A stretch of DNA of 64,000 nt from Haliotis asinina (GCF_037392515.1 NC_090281.1:49514645-49578644), one strand, 5' to 3'. Positions 12,253 to 24,050 are shown, numbered from the stretch's first letter. Notes: generated by a model from the sequence alone, not told the origin. Translations and numbers: made by a program.

Positions 12253-12325
12253 CTCTCATTGGTAAGGTATGACTTCCTACTGATAGACAAACTAACATTT
12301 TCTATTAAAAAGGTAAATAAAACAT

Positions 12326-12350
12326 ATTACTCAGGGCGGCGTCAAACCAC
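12326..12350 (+). mobile_element. SINE-B tail, right half beyond the satellite
   Basis: ATTACTCAGGGCGGCGTCAA resembles the SINE-B tail ATTGCTGAGTGCGGCGTAAA and continues the copy broken at 8530. Confidence 0.5.
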
Positions 12351-12674
12351 CAGCCAAATAGCCAACCGACTATTGCACAAAACGCCACAATACTAAGTTG
12401 AAATGACTTTAGACGGATGTTCCCCTGTCATTTCTCTGTCAATACAACTGTCTACAAACTACAGTATTTACACATCCGTATTAATGATGTCACGCTCAGT
12501 TTCGCTGACGGCAGTTGCAAGGCTGACGTTCGTCATCATATCAATCATTCATTCTTACCACGACAAAAACAAACAGTTAACAGAGAAAAAACGAAACGAT
12601 TTTGAAAATAAACCTGCTCAATGAGCTTCGGTCTCTGAAAGACAAGGTCCTAACCAAACTACCGAACTGTTCCC

Positions 12675-12735
12675 TCGATTGTCTGGTCCAGCCTCGATTA
12701 ACCTGCCGTCGCCGTAGAACGGGGTCAGACGAAAA
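12675..12735 (+). mobile_element. SINE-B fragment
   Basis: GATTGTCTGGTCCAGCCTCG and CCTGCCGTCGCCGTAGAACG match the central part of SINE-B. Confidence 0.6.
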
Positions 12736-12778
12736 AAAAACGTTAAGGTATTTGAAGCTTCTTACGTCATTATCGGGG

Positions 12779-12940
12779 GCGGTGGGGTTGCCTAGTGGTT
12801 AGAGCGTTCGCTCATCACGCCAAATACCCGGGCTCGAGACAACATATGTGTACAATGTGTGAAGCCCATTTCAGGTGTCCCCCGCTGTGATATTGCTGGA
12901 ATATTGCTAAGGGTTTCGTAAAACTAGCTCACTCGCTCAC
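12779..12940 (+). mobile_element. SINE-A copy, full length
   Basis: GGCGGTGGGGTTGCCTAGTG opens it. It has AGCGTTCGCTCATCACGCC, a worn B box (GGCTCGAGAC), GTGATATTGCTGGAATATTG and a CTCACTCGCTCAC tail. Confidence 0.88.
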
Positions 12941-13773
12941 TGTCATCATCAACATGCTCATATTCAATGTTGATATATACACAATCACTATTGACTTCTT
13001 TTTGAAACCAGCGTTTTGTCAAAAGACACTCCTCAAACAAAGTGAAATTAATCACTCTGACGCAACGTTCAGCGTTTTGACGTTGAGAACGTCACCCGCG
13101 GCAGGGCAGCATTCACATAAGAGGACCAAATCAGATCGTATATTTAACTCAAGTGGGTGTGTGATCATGTTCTATGCCTTCGGGAAATGCGAGTTGATTA
13201 GGAAAGGTATTTCGAATACACATAGGTTCGACTAGTTCCATGTGTAAACAGCGCTCTTCTTTATCGCCGTAATTTACGAGTATACCGATAACATGGCATC
13301 TATTTCAAGAGTCTCTGCCGCAGATGCTCTTTCAACTGGACCTAATTAACGATAATCTACGCGGGGGCTGATCAGCATCTATACTGCGTGGTAATGTGTC
13401 TACATGACAAGAGTCAATAACAAATAGAAAAAAGTAATGGAATTAGATCGGAAACATTAAATTTGTAATTTTACAGAATTTGTTGAAAGTATCAATACAT
13501 ATTGATTTATCATTGAAAATACTGTGGAATAATCTCCATCGATTTCCTAATAATTCAACCGTATCAATAGTCCTTTATCGGAATATTAAAAAAGAATGGA
13601 ATTAGAATGTTTAGAGCATTTTAAAGGTGTCGGCACTATCATGTGTAGGGGATTGACCGCAAATATATTGAACAGCAAAAGAAACGCAACTCTGGTTTTT
13701 GGAATCTCTGGTTACCTTTCTTGTGCTGTTCAGTATATATGTGTAAGGCTATCGTTAATTGTTATGTACAGTT
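12941..13773. other. No gene or repeat recognised
   Basis: AT-rich, short frames only. Confidence 0.55.
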
Positions 13774-13928
13774 GTGGCTGGGTAGCCTAGTGGTCATATC
13801 GTCCGCTCCTCACGCCGAAGACACGTGTTCGATTCCCCACATGACCACAACGAACTTCTTTTCTGATGTCCCCGGCTGTGATATTGCTGGAATATTGCTA
13901 AAAGCGGCGTAAAACCACACTCACTCAC
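13774..13928 (+). mobile_element. SINE-A copy, well preserved
   Basis: GGGTAGCCTAGTGGT, CTCACGCCGAAGACACG, B box GTTCGATTCC, GTGATATTGCTGGAATATTG, AAAGCGGCGTAAAACCACAC, ACTCAC tail. Confidence 0.9.
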
Positions 13929-14222
13929 ATAGTATAGTATACTACTGTTATGACGCACTGAAAGGGAATCGCTATTTGTGTTCGTTATGCCCCGTAATTC
14001 GTTGTACACTTTAGACTAAAATATGCAGCAAGAGGCCGTGATCAAAACAATAGTTCGACATATCCGTCAAGTCGTTGTAACCAGGCTCGTTATAAAGGTA
14101 GTAACTATGCGTGTCTCTTCGACGGTACCAATCTATAGCCTATCGTTCTGCATCAACTGCCTGCCAGACTTTCCTTTTTTGTGTCCTATTCAATGCGTTA
14201 CTCGTAACTCTCGTAACCTAAA

Positions 14223-14399
14223 GTGAGTGAGTGAGTGAGTGAGTGAGTGAGTGAGTGAGTGAGTGGGTATAGTCTTTGAATATTCCAGCAATATCACGGC
14301 GAGGACACCAGAAATGGTATTCGCACATTGGAACATGTGGTGAATCGAACCCGGGTGAGGAGCGAACGCATTAACCACTAGGCTACCCCACCCTACCCA
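14223..14399 (-). mobile_element. SINE-A copy, minus strand, long (ACTC)n tail
   Basis: The plus strand shows GTGAGTGAG repeats (14223-14265), ATATTCCAGCAATATCACGG, GAATCGAACCCGGG, GAGCGAACGCATTAACCACT and AGGCTACCCCACC, the reverse of the SINE-A head and tail. Confidence 0.9.
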
Positions 14400-14518
14400 A
14401 TTTCCTTCGACTTAACATTATCAAGCACATCAGGCATACATGGTATTACCACAGAACATTACTGAGTACAGTCAACTATGGCTGTAACTCAAAGGGACCA
14501 CATGGTTTGTTGTAACCT

Positions 14519-14661
14519 TGCATACACACGCACGAGCACACACACATACACACACATAGACACATCCATCCATTCGTACATGCATACATACACACACGCA
14601 CACATACATACATAACATGCATGCATGCACACAGACAGACATACGTGCATGTATGCATGCA
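14519..14661. repeat. CA/CATA-rich low-complexity tract
   Basis: Mixed ACAC, ACAT, ATGC and AGAC tetramers without a fixed order. Confidence 0.85.
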
Positions 14662-17600
14662 TACTACCCATCAAAATTTTAGACTCACTAGTGTAAATGC
14701 AGCCACTTACTTTCGGCAACTGTCCTAAACTAGATTTTGCCACATATTCCATACTGTTTAAAGGTACTGTTTACACACGAACTGATGTATTATAAAACAA
14801 ATTCGTAACATTTAAAAGTTATTGTCATGAATTCAATAAATGATAAAAAATCAGTGAATATTGGCGAATTCTTAACAAAACTTTACACCAGAACGCAGCT
14901 GCATATATCTTTCAGCAAATGTGATGCATGATCCTTCTGCAGTTCATCTGAATAAGGTCTGCAGTTTGTTCCCCGAAGTTAGTAGAGAATTCAATCTTGG
15001 TTGAGGCTATATACATATACCTATAGTGAGTGTTTTTAGTGAAAAACTTTAAATAAACTTTTGATAGGAAGTACATATCAGAAGCAGCTAATTTTTTAGA
15101 CGAAAATAATTTTCTATTTTACGTTCACAGTAACTTAAGTAATCATACACAAACAATGGCGTGTACAGTGTGTAAACCTTCAGTGTAATTATTCATGACT
15201 AAACACTAATGAGCATTTCATCGTTTATTTGTGATGGGAATTAGACTAACTAATTTCGCTCTCCTTCCCGGAAATTTAACAGCTGATAATTGCTTCAGAA
15301 TCGTATATAATTTGCAGAGATCTTGTTGTGGTAGTAATCAAACCCTGGCTTCACGTCTAAGATCAACCGTTTTCAACTAACACCTGTTATTAAGTTTGAA
15401 TCAATGCCAACAGCGCAGCGTGGTTGGTTGTACGGTGTAGCACAGAGCCTGGGGGGTTGCCTCGGGGGACGGGGAAACTAGGATCACGTGACTCTAGACG
15501 TTGCAATTGCAGATATTGGCTACACGTTGTCAAACAATTAAACAGTGTGATTAATGTTAAGCTGTACATGATATAGGGAGAAGTGATAGTTAAAATCTGG
15601 TTTCATGTCAATCGCAACTTGATATCGGGGACGTGAGAACAGAGATTAACCCACAATAAAACCTTTGATGTATTCCGATTATAAGTGTATTGAAATTTCT
15701 ATTTCTAGGCGGAATAATACGTATAGAAACAAACGGCCCTGGTCAAGTAGTGGGTATAATGTGACAACTCTCAGTCCGGACAGCGGTCAGACAGAGGACA
15801 AGGGTGGGATTGGCTCAACTCTACTCTCCCTCCACCCGACTCCAGAAGTGCGACCGCTCTCTTATTCTCAGCAACAATTGGAATGATTGTCTCTCAGTGT
15901 TTGATCCGAACATGTGATTATTAGGCTGTCCAGCGAGTAATGACCAATAATTTATCACCTAGCGCGGCTTGACCACCATCGAACGCGCGTGTCCACTTTC
16001 TCTCATTGACCATTCTAATCTTCATGTCGCCAGCATGTCTGTCCCTTAATAAAGCCCGTTTCAACTTATCGAGTAGACTTGAGCAAGTAACGATCGCGTT
16101 CACGTTGCCTTTGTGTGACTGGACACCCGTCTTGCACAATGTGTGAATGGGTCCACCTTTGGTTGCCGGTTGCGCAATAGGCGAGAAGGAATGCAGGGTA
16201 CTTGTGTGTGGTCAGCGTGGTGGTGGACCAAAGGAGGCTGGACAGGCCAGAGGAGTGGCAGCAATCGATACATTTCGGCAGTTCACACCACATTCCACCT
16301 AAGGTCAAGAGTCAAGTGTCTGGTTGGCAAACTTTGTTACGACGACTTAAGTGACGTTTAGATGGCAATCAGTCAGAAATGTCATCTCCAAATGAAATCC
16401 AACCAAGCCTCAAACCATAGACTAACACGACGTAACAAGGATGAAGTATTTTTATCCACAATTTAGTGAAATGATATAAACAGGTGTCTGAACATTTATG
16501 CTTTTTATATGACGTTACCCTAAACTATACTGAGGAGCAAAAGAGACTATACCTCTCAGTTGATTTTATCACGTGCGATTTGAAAATACAACACTTACAG
16601 TAAGCTAAGTTCATATTATATCAAAAACAAATTTTTACACCTACATTTGAAAAAAATATAAAAAACTTTCAAAATTTAAACAGAAGATAATCACATATTA
16701 AACAACTGTTGATGGGAGTCGTAGACAACACATCTTTCAATATCAGTTAATGGCTATCTCGGTACAGTTCTACAATGCATAATAAAGGAACAGTTGGATC
16801 ATAACTTGGAACAGTTTCTTTGGACCTGAGTATATGTGGTTATCAGCACGTTAAACATCATCGACAGCCCCGCGTCCTCGCGCGGTCATCCAGTCGAAAT
16901 TGCTGTGCATTATTTCTTCACATGCAAGAAATACGCGGAGTTAAGACAAAAATAATATTTCTATTTAAAATAATATTTCTATTTAAAATAATATCTCTAT
17001 TTATATGAACACTGTTCTAAGGGGGCGTGCATCCCTCACTAGCAATTATCTAGTGAAATTTTGAAAATTATTTTAATTTTTATCTGTTTAAATAACATAC
17101 AAAGATAAAAAAATGAAATGTTTGTCGGGCAACGGCGTGTCACCTTTATTTGCGCGGGTAACAATTTATTGTCATTTTAAAAGTAATTTTGACTTGCCCG
17201 CGTCCCGATCATCCATTTGTCCACCGTAAGAATGAGTGTCTGCAAGAACGAGAGTGACTGAATCTACAACTCACTGACACGTGCTAAACTTCCCAAGCTG
17301 TATTTCTGAGAGGAAAAAATAAAAATGTATTCCTCCCTCGTCCCTTTTTTCTATCAATGTTTTTCAAAGTCACTTTTGAAAAAAATGTGCCCGTGAAACA
17401 GTTATTTTTTATGCAGTCTTAGGTGTAGCGATACAGACAAATATACAGAACAAACTGACAGGACGGATGGACAGACAGAACAGATATACAAACAAGACGG
17501 ACGAACGGAGGGGCCGACAGACGCGCGTGGTATTTGAATGCAAGCAAATAAGGAATAACCTGTTCCGTTTGAAGTTTTGATTGTTTCCCCACCTTAATTA

Positions 17601-19637
17601 ATAAACGGTTAATCACATTTGAAGTTAAAAACAGAATAGGTTTGTTTCCATTATATCATAACTGAAGTACGTAATCTGGAACGTACCCACTTTGCTTGCG
17701 TATTCAGTGCAGTCATCGGATCAGAAGTGATTACCATTCATTAACTGCTGTAAAGGTAGTGAGGTAAAACGAATCAAAATATACCATACGTTAATTTAAT
17801 AGCAGCATATGTATTTAAACACATATGTTAAAAGAAAATAATATTGTAGAAACTATTGAAACATTTTATCTTTTCTCAAAGAAAACACCTTTTTAACGGA
17901 TAGAATGGTTTAATATAACGTTTTTCACAATCTGAATAGCATGTCCTTTGTGTTCTAATAGGATATTCTGAAACTATTGAACGACAACAAATATCCCCAG
18001 AATTTAGATTTCCCTTAATTGAAAACGGCAGAGGCACAAAGGTGTCTGTCGACAAGTCTAAAGCAGCGAAAACATCAAGCTAGCTAGACAATCGGTTTTC
18101 AAAGACGATAGCCAAATTTTCCTCGCTTGTTCAAAGGTCTTACAAATTAAACTTCGCGTCTGCGACTCGTGGGTGGGAAAAGCGCACCAGATTTTCTTGT
18201 CGCGTTTGTTGAAGGCGACGCGTCTAAATGTTATTGAACAATTAAAGCTGATTGAATCAGCCCTTGTCGGGCGTGAATACTAATTTCAACACTGGATGCT
18301 ACTTGAAGGAAGACTGATCACAAGGGTCAGATACGATCGTCGACTTTAAGTGGATAATCTCGCTGTGACGAGATTTGGAGAGAATTGAGGAATGTTAAGT
18401 GGTACACAATAACCGTCGTTTTGCTTTGCATTGCGATAGCTGTCTGACCTTTGAAAACTTTCATATAGTAATTAGAACCGATTATATTCTGTGGCAGGCG
18501 ATTCAGACAACTCGAAAGAAATTTACGGTAGACAGGGTCATGACCTTTGAAAATAAATGAGTTTTTGAAATGAGTAAGTTCGCCAAGGTAACAAAGTTTT
18601 AAATGATGTGGACATTGGCAATGAGGTTGAACCAGTATACACAGACTAGGTGGTTTTAGCACTCGGTGATTTTCGGCGTCGGTTGCAATAATGATTGACG
18701 TGTTGATGATAAAACAAGCTTAATGATATCAGGGTTTCCCATCCACAGTGTACCTTTCACCTTTCAGAATGCATCAGTGTGTATCGATCTCATGTAATGT
18801 ACATGTGAAATAGCTCCCACTTATCACCGGCAGAATTGACAGGTGTCAATAAGATTATACAACGGACATCACTAGGGCAGTATCACATGCCCTCAATATA
18901 GATTACATATTCCCACTTGACAATCAAGGGTTGTAATGAGGGGTGAAATAGACTATTATTTAACGTTTTGTCAAAAATGTATCTTTACCAGACTGAAAGA
19001 GCTGTCACCGTTTGAATGGCGCGTATTTCAGGGCACAATGCAATGTCAATCATTCTGTTGATAGACGGGACCAAGTTAAACGTTTGAGCGATTTTGGTCT
19101 GGTTATATCACATTTAGGCGTGGGTGGGATGTGCGTGGGCGGACCTCCAGGGTATTCGAGAACGGATGGTCATCTTAATGTCAACTTGCACGGTCATGAC
19201 GCCGTCATTGTCACCTGGAGGTCAAGCTGTTCAGAAAATGCATGGTCAAAGTCATTGCAACATCAGGATGAATGAACATTCTTTGGATTAATGGGGCGTA
19301 ATCTGGTACTAACTGTTTAGGTAAAGGGTGCCATATTGTCATGTTGTATCATCTCAGCGTTTTAGTATGGTCGCTCATGCGTCACTGACTTATATCATTC
19401 GGGATACTCATCGATGGAGCAGTATATGATATTAAGACGAAAGAATTGATGGCATATTAATGATGATAATAAAAATGGATTTATAGAGCACATAGTTTCC
19501 AGATGCGGCGTTCACCGGCGCTGACTATTATAATACAACAGTTTATTGGAACCTATACTTCAGGTTTTAAATAACGCGTAATGAATGCCAGTTTTACATA
19601 ATTGTAGACTGCTTACGTACTTAGAACATCGCGAGTG
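14662..19637. other. No gene seen over 5 kb
   Basis: AT-rich sequence with only short frames. The one small repeat is at 16950-17005. No splice-bounded coding exon was recognised. Confidence 0.55.
16950..17005. repeat. 18-bp tandem repeat, three units
   Basis: AATAATATTTCTATTTAA is repeated three times; the last copy has a substitution. Confidence 0.85.
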
Positions 19638-19639
19638 AC

Positions 19640-19772
19640 GGCGGGTTAGCTTAGTGGTCAAGGCCTCCGTTCGTCACGCTGAAGACGGGTTCGATTCCCA
19701 CATCGGCACAATATGTGAAGCCATTTCTTGTGATTTAATCTGCATTACTATTGAGAAAAACGGCACAAAAAA
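19640..19772 (+). mobile_element. SINE-A copy, tail worn
   Basis: GGCGGGTTAGCTTAGTGGTC, TCGTCACGCTGAAGACGG, B box GGTTCGATTCC, GGCACAATATGTGAAGCC, then an A-rich end. Confidence 0.8.
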
Positions 19773-19861
19773 AACAACAAAACCAATAGATTAACCCCAA
19801 ACCAAACAAAAACAAACAAAACGCTGCGCTGAGCAATATCAATTAACATGATCGAGGAGTC

Positions 19862-20012
19862 ATTCCCGCTGAATTGGCAGTCACGCCGTCGTGTACCAGC
19901 TGCGTAGATCGATGCTCATGCTGTTGATCACTGGACTGTCTCTTCCAGACTCGATTAATTATAAACCGCCGCCATACAGATGTAATATTGTAGAACGCGG
20001 TGTAAAACACGA
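19862..20012 (+). mobile_element. SINE-B copy, 5' truncated
   Basis: GCGTAGATCGATGCTCATGC, TGTTGATCACTGGACTGTCT, CCAGACTCGATTAATTATAA and ACCGCCGCCATACAG. It lies just upstream of the Tc1 insertion. Confidence 0.82.
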
Positions 20013-20220
20013 AATCAACAAACAAAACAAACAGAAACTGAACAGTTTAAGATCAAACCACTCTGACATTCCCAAGGGACGCAAGGTGAGTTGCAGCGCC
20101 CCAGACGCTCGAACCACCTGCGCCCCAGGCCACATGAACCAATAGGTGAGTTCCACATCTCGTCACCCAGTCAGGTCAGGAGCCGTCATATTTAAAGAAT
20201 ATCAATCATGATGATATATA

Positions 20221-20246
20221 CATATGGAAATTAATTAAGCAACACC
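20221..20246 (+). repeat. Left terminal inverted repeat of the Tc1 element
   Basis: It reads CATATGGAAATTAATTAAGC then AACACC, preceded by TA. It pairs with 21807-21832 with three mismatches. Confidence 0.88.
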
Positions 20247-20486
20247 AAATTCAAAGACACATAAAAACTTAACAAAGTTTAACGAAGTAATTTTGATGAT
20301 TGATTATTCAATTTTGATGTATTGACATACAGCATGAGCTTTTCATGGGTTGATATGACGCGCGTGAAGCTTGCACAGCGCACGTGCATTGCTTTAACCT
20401 CAACTTTCGAAAAATGCACTTTTTCCCTGGGGTGTTTACAAGCGCAGGTTGTCGATTGCATTCGGTTTTTCATTCATTTCAATGTC

Positions 20487-21512
20487 ATGGCACGTAGGAA
20501 ATTATCAGAGGCCACTCGTTGGCAAATAATCGGCATGAGGAATGCTGGTATGTCTCTAAGACAAATCGGGACTCAAATCGGACGACATCATTCCATAATT
20601 TCAAAACTTTTGAAAAAATACCGGGCCACTAATGAAGTTAAAGACCTGCCTAGACCAGGAAGACCCAGGAAGACCACAGTCCGGGAGGACAGAGCTTTAC
20701 TGAGACTTGTACGGCGCAGGTCCTTCGACTCGAGCTCTCGGTTGAGACAGGAGTGGCTTCCAGGGAGACCCATCTCGAACAGGACTGTTCGGAATCGTCT
20801 GAAAGCTGCAGGATACCGGGCAAGGAGGCCAATCAAGCGACCCAGACTGTCTCCAGCCCATAAGGCAGCCCGACTGGCCTGGTGTAATGACCGTTTGCAC
20901 TGGAACATTGCCTCTTGGAGGAAGGTCCATTTCTCAGATGAGAGCCGGTTCTTGCTGCACATGGTGGACGGTCGTACTCGGGTCTGGAGGCAGAGGAACA
21001 CAGCAATGGCTCCACGGAACATCCAGGAGACTGTGGCCTTTGGGGGAGGTTCCGTTATGGTATGGGGGTGCATTTCCATGAACTGCAAGTTGGATATCAT
21101 TACCATCCGTGGCAACCTTAACGGTGTTCGTTACCAACAGGAGGTTCTTGACAGGGCTGTGGTACCTCATTTTGAGAACCATCCTCTGGCAACGAGACCC
21201 ATATTTATGGACGACAATGCTAGACCTCACAGGGCGCATGCTGTAAATGATTTTTTGCGGCAAAATGCAATTGACAGAATTCCATGGCCTGCCATGAGCC
21301 CTGACCTCAACCCCATTGAACATTTGTGGGACTTTATTGGCCGTCGTGTGAGGCAGAGAGACCCACCAGTCCATAATCTCAACGAATTGACGGCTGCCCT
21401 GCATGAGGAGTGGAACAGGATCCCCCAGAATCAGATCCGGAGACTCATCCAAGGAATGAGGAGGCGTCTGGAATCGGTGGTGCGTGCGCAGGGAGGACAC
21501 ACTAGATATTGA
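20487..21512 (+). CDS. Tc1-family transposase (DD34E), full length
   Basis: 341 codons starting MARRKLSEATRW. This is a cut-and-paste transposase that binds its inverted repeats and inserts at TA. Residues 1-46 form a helix-turn-helix (ATRWQIIGMRNAGMSLRQIG) and a second, winged DNA-binding part follows through about 110, joined by GRPR at 58-61. The catalytic triad is D151 (FSDES), D243 (MDDNARPH) and E278 (LNPIEHLWD); 34 residues separate the last two, the Tc1 arrangement. The G-rich loop GGGSVMVWGC is at 186-195. Length fits the family norm of about 340. The frame stays open for 55 codons upstream, but the family N-terminus starts at this ATG. No frameshift or missing catalytic residue was seen. 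Confidence 0.93.
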   Translation: MARRKLSEATRWQIIGMRNAGMSLRQIGTQIGRHHSIISKLLKKYRATNEVKDLPRPGRPRKTTVREDRALLRLVRRRSFDSSSRLRQEWLPGRPISNRTVRNRLKAAGYRARRPIKRPRLSPAHKAARLAWCNDRLHWNIASWRKVHFSDESRFLLHMVDGRTRVWRQRNTAMAPRNIQETVAFGGGSVMVWGCISMNCKLDIITIRGNLNGVRYQQEVLDRAVVPHFENHPLATRPIFMDDNARPHRAHAVNDFLRQNAIDRIPWPAMSPDLNPIEHLWDFIGRRVRQRDPPVHNLNELTAALHEEWNRIPQNQIRRLIQGMRRRLESVVRAQGGHTRY

Positions 21513-21806
21513 TGAAAGTCGGTGTGCAGACTCTCAGATGACTGTTCTTTCTTTCCATGTGACATTTGTGTTAATACACCTGACAACAACGTCTGTGGAT
21601 GAATAGTAAATTGTGTCCATTTTTTCATGAATTTAAGACAGTTTTAAGAATTTGGATTTCGTTGCAATAAAGCAAAGTCTTGATACTTTTTCCCTTTAAG
21701 TTGTTTGTCAGAGATCGTCTGTTGAATAAAAAAGTGTCAAACTATATCAACCCGGCATATTTTGATTGTCAGAACACTTCAAAGTTGCTCCAATAGAAAA
21801 AATTGG

Positions 21807-21832
21807 GGTGTTGCTTGATTAATTTCCAGGTG
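21807..21832 (-). repeat. Right terminal inverted repeat of the Tc1 element
   Basis: Read in reverse complement it is CACCTGGAAATTAATCAAGC then AACACC, followed outward by TA. Confidence 0.88.
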
Positions 21833-22245
21833 TATATATACTATTTGTACGGATACGTACACGCATGCGCGGGGGAAAATCCTCAGCACCATTAATTTTA
21901 TTTGTTCGTCGTATTCATAGCAGTCGTCCTGCCTGAGTTCACGAAGTTAAACACATTTGCACCGAGATCAAAGTCGAGTTGAAGTAATGGCCTAAATATG
22001 ATTTTAATATGCCTCGCGTTAGCTTGTCTAACATAGCATGCGGTAAGCACCATCGAAACACAGGATACGCATCACTGTCAGAAGGGACTGGAACTTTATA
22101 CAGCTCCACCGCCACAGACTGGATCGTATACAGATTCGGGGCTGGTTCTTTGTCCACACGGCCCCGGTCGAATGTATTCGTTGAGCGGTCGTCCAACTGT
22201 AGTCGGGAATGAAGCGTGTGTCAGTGGCAGGGTTTGGTGGACACA

Positions 22246-22413
22246 GTGAGTGAGTGAGTTTGGTTTTACGCCGCTTCTAGCAATATTCCAGCGATATCAC
22301 GGCGGGGGACACCAGAAAATGGGCCTCACACATAGTACCCATGTGGGGAATCGAACCCGGGTCTTCGGCGTGACGAGCGAACGCTTTAACCACTAGGCTA
22401 CCCCACCACCCCG
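22246..22413 (-). mobile_element. SINE-A copy, minus strand, best preserved
   Basis: The plus strand shows GTGAGTGAGTGAGTTTGGTT, TTACGCCGCTTCTAGCAATA, GGCGGGGGACACCAG, ACCCATGTGGGGAATCGAAC, CGGGTCTTCGGCGTGACGAG and AACCACTAGGCTACCCCACC. Both promoter boxes are intact in reverse, so this is a good reference copy. Confidence 0.93.
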
Positions 22414-22610
22414 TGGACAGAGCTTTATGATAATAACTCTGTCAGTCTGTGTAAATATCGGAGGAGAAGTAAAGGATGAAAGAAACGACGGGTAGGATGT
22501 GGGACTGGGGTCAGAGGCTGAAAGAACGTGGGGGAGTGAGTTGAGTTGGGCTTTACATTACATCGGAATTATTGCAGCCATGTAGCGCTTGGCGAGATCC
22601 AGTTTGCCTC

Positions 22611-22614
<4 letters not shown>

Positions 22615-22694
<80 letters not shown>
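22615..22694. repeat. (TG)n microsatellite
   Basis: About 40 uninterrupted TG dinucleotides, ending in GAGAGAC. Confidence 0.97.
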
Positions 22695-22696
<2 letters not shown>

Positions 22697-23474
22697 AGAC
22701 TTTTGAGAGAACACTAGACAAAAAGGTAAAACTGTTCTCGATTCCGGTTATATATGAAAGGTGTTACCTGTGTCATACCACTATGAAATCATAACCTGGG
22801 TACCGCTTTCTGGGTCAGAGATTCTGGGAAAACAGAACACATTTACATTTCAAACTATGATACCGACACAACACATTCGACCGAACAATACAAACCCCAC
22901 CAAAAATCCGCATTACCAGACGGGTAACAGAAGCCAAAATTTCTACCGGACCGGACCAACAAATATATAAACCGCTGGCACAGCTTATACTTTCTTGTCT
23001 GTGGGTACGCTCAGGTCAGATCATCATGAGAATCAGAGATGCATGTATTGTTATAAATCTTATTACGGTTCTCGCTTATCGGATCAGACGGACACTGGCT
23101 ATCCAGTGTTAATGTTGTGTGTGCGGGAACAATGGTGACGTGTGCAAGGCTTTGTCGGATTCAAGGGCATCTGTACTCATTTCATGTTCCAGGAGAGGCG
23201 TGAAGTCAAATCTTTCATGCGCCTTTGACTAATAAAAGAGAATCATACAACATTGTATATCACAAAAATCGAAGTTAATCAGTTTGAATACTAACTACCA
23301 TTGGCCGCCAGAGGAAACTCGTCTGGCGACAATCAGAGTCTGTCTTACCTGTGAAGTTCAACGAAATCTTTATCAGAATTCTCCTCATGAACGCCATCTA
23401 AGATTTCAGAAGAATTTGGTTTAGCGTTATCTGTATATATACCGGAGTGTCTACCGTACACCTCATTGTAAATA
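22695..23474. other. No gene seen
   Basis: Short frames only. Nothing recognised. Confidence 0.5.
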
Positions 23475-23560
23475 TGACCCGTAAAGGTCCTGGGTAGAAT
23501 ACCGCCATATAGCTGGAATATTGTTAAGTGCGACGTAAAACTAAACTCACTCACTCACTT
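23475..23560 (+). mobile_element. SINE-B copy 1 of a run of three, internally deleted
   Basis: Starts ATGACCCGTAAAGGTCCTGG, as a full copy does, then jumps to ACCGCCATATAGCTGGAATA, GCGACGTAAAACTAAACTC and the ACTC tail. The middle of the element is missing. Confidence 0.8.
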
Positions 23561-23797
23561 CTGGGTTGACTAGGTCTTAAGCAACCCATGCTTGCTATGA
23601 AATGTGACTATGCCTGTGGTAAGAGGCGAGGCTCGGTGACTTGGTTGACACATGACATCGGTTCCCAATTGTGCAGATCGATGCTCATGCAGTTGGTCAC
23701 TTTATTGTCTGGTCCAGACTCGATTATATACAGACCGCTGCCATAAAGCTGAAATATTTGTGAGTGTGGCGTAAAATTTAACTCACTTACTCACTCA
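23561..23797 (+). mobile_element. SINE-B copy 2 of three
   Basis: AAGCAACCCATGCTTGCTAT, GAGGCTCGGTGACTTGGTTG, GCAGATCGATGCTCATGCAG, TCTGGTCCAGACTCGATTAT and an ACTCACTTACTCACTC tail. Confidence 0.87.
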
Positions 23798-23804
23798 TTG
23801 TAAC

Positions 23805-24050
23805 GTACCCGTGAAGGTCCGGGTTAGAATATTGTCCTTCAGTAACCCATGTTTGTCGTAAGAGGCGACTAACGGGATAGGGTGGTCAGGCTCGCTGACT
23901 TGGTTGACACATGTCATCCGTTCCCAGTTGCACAGATCGTTGCTCATGTTGTAAATCACTGGGTTGCCTGGTCAAGACTCGATTATTTAAAGACTGCCGC
24001 CATATAGCTGGAATATTGCAGGGTGCGGCTTAAAACTAAACTCACTCACC
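23805..24050 (+). mobile_element. SINE-B copy 3 of three, full length
   Basis: CCCGTGAAGGTCCGGGTTAG, CCATGTTTGTCGTAAGAGGC, GACTTGGTTGACACATGTCA, ACAGATCGTTGCTCATG, TGCCGCCATATAGCTGGAAT, and a CTCACTCACCC tail. Confidence 0.9.

Larger units (their letters stand above)
20221..21832 (+). mobile_element. Tc1-type DNA transposon, apparently complete
   Basis: A 1,612-bp element is bounded by 26-bp terminal inverted repeats agreeing at 23 of 26 positions. TA dinucleotides flank it at 20219-20220 and 21833-21834, the expected Tc1/mariner target-site duplication. The interior carries one uninterrupted transposase gene and a polyadenylation-type AATAAA at about 21666. Full structure and open frame suggest a recent insertion. 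Activity is not shown by sequence alone. Confidence 0.9.

Noticed and set aside
8541..12290. A 1249-codon minus-strand frame and a 1216-codon plus-strand frame
   Set aside because: Both are products of a stop-free 24-bp repeat whose length is a multiple of three. The encoded peptide is just the repeat and both strands are equally open.
20588..21500. Several minus-strand frames across the transposon (up to 188 codons)
   Set aside because: They are shadows of the plus-strand transposase, which has a complete family match.
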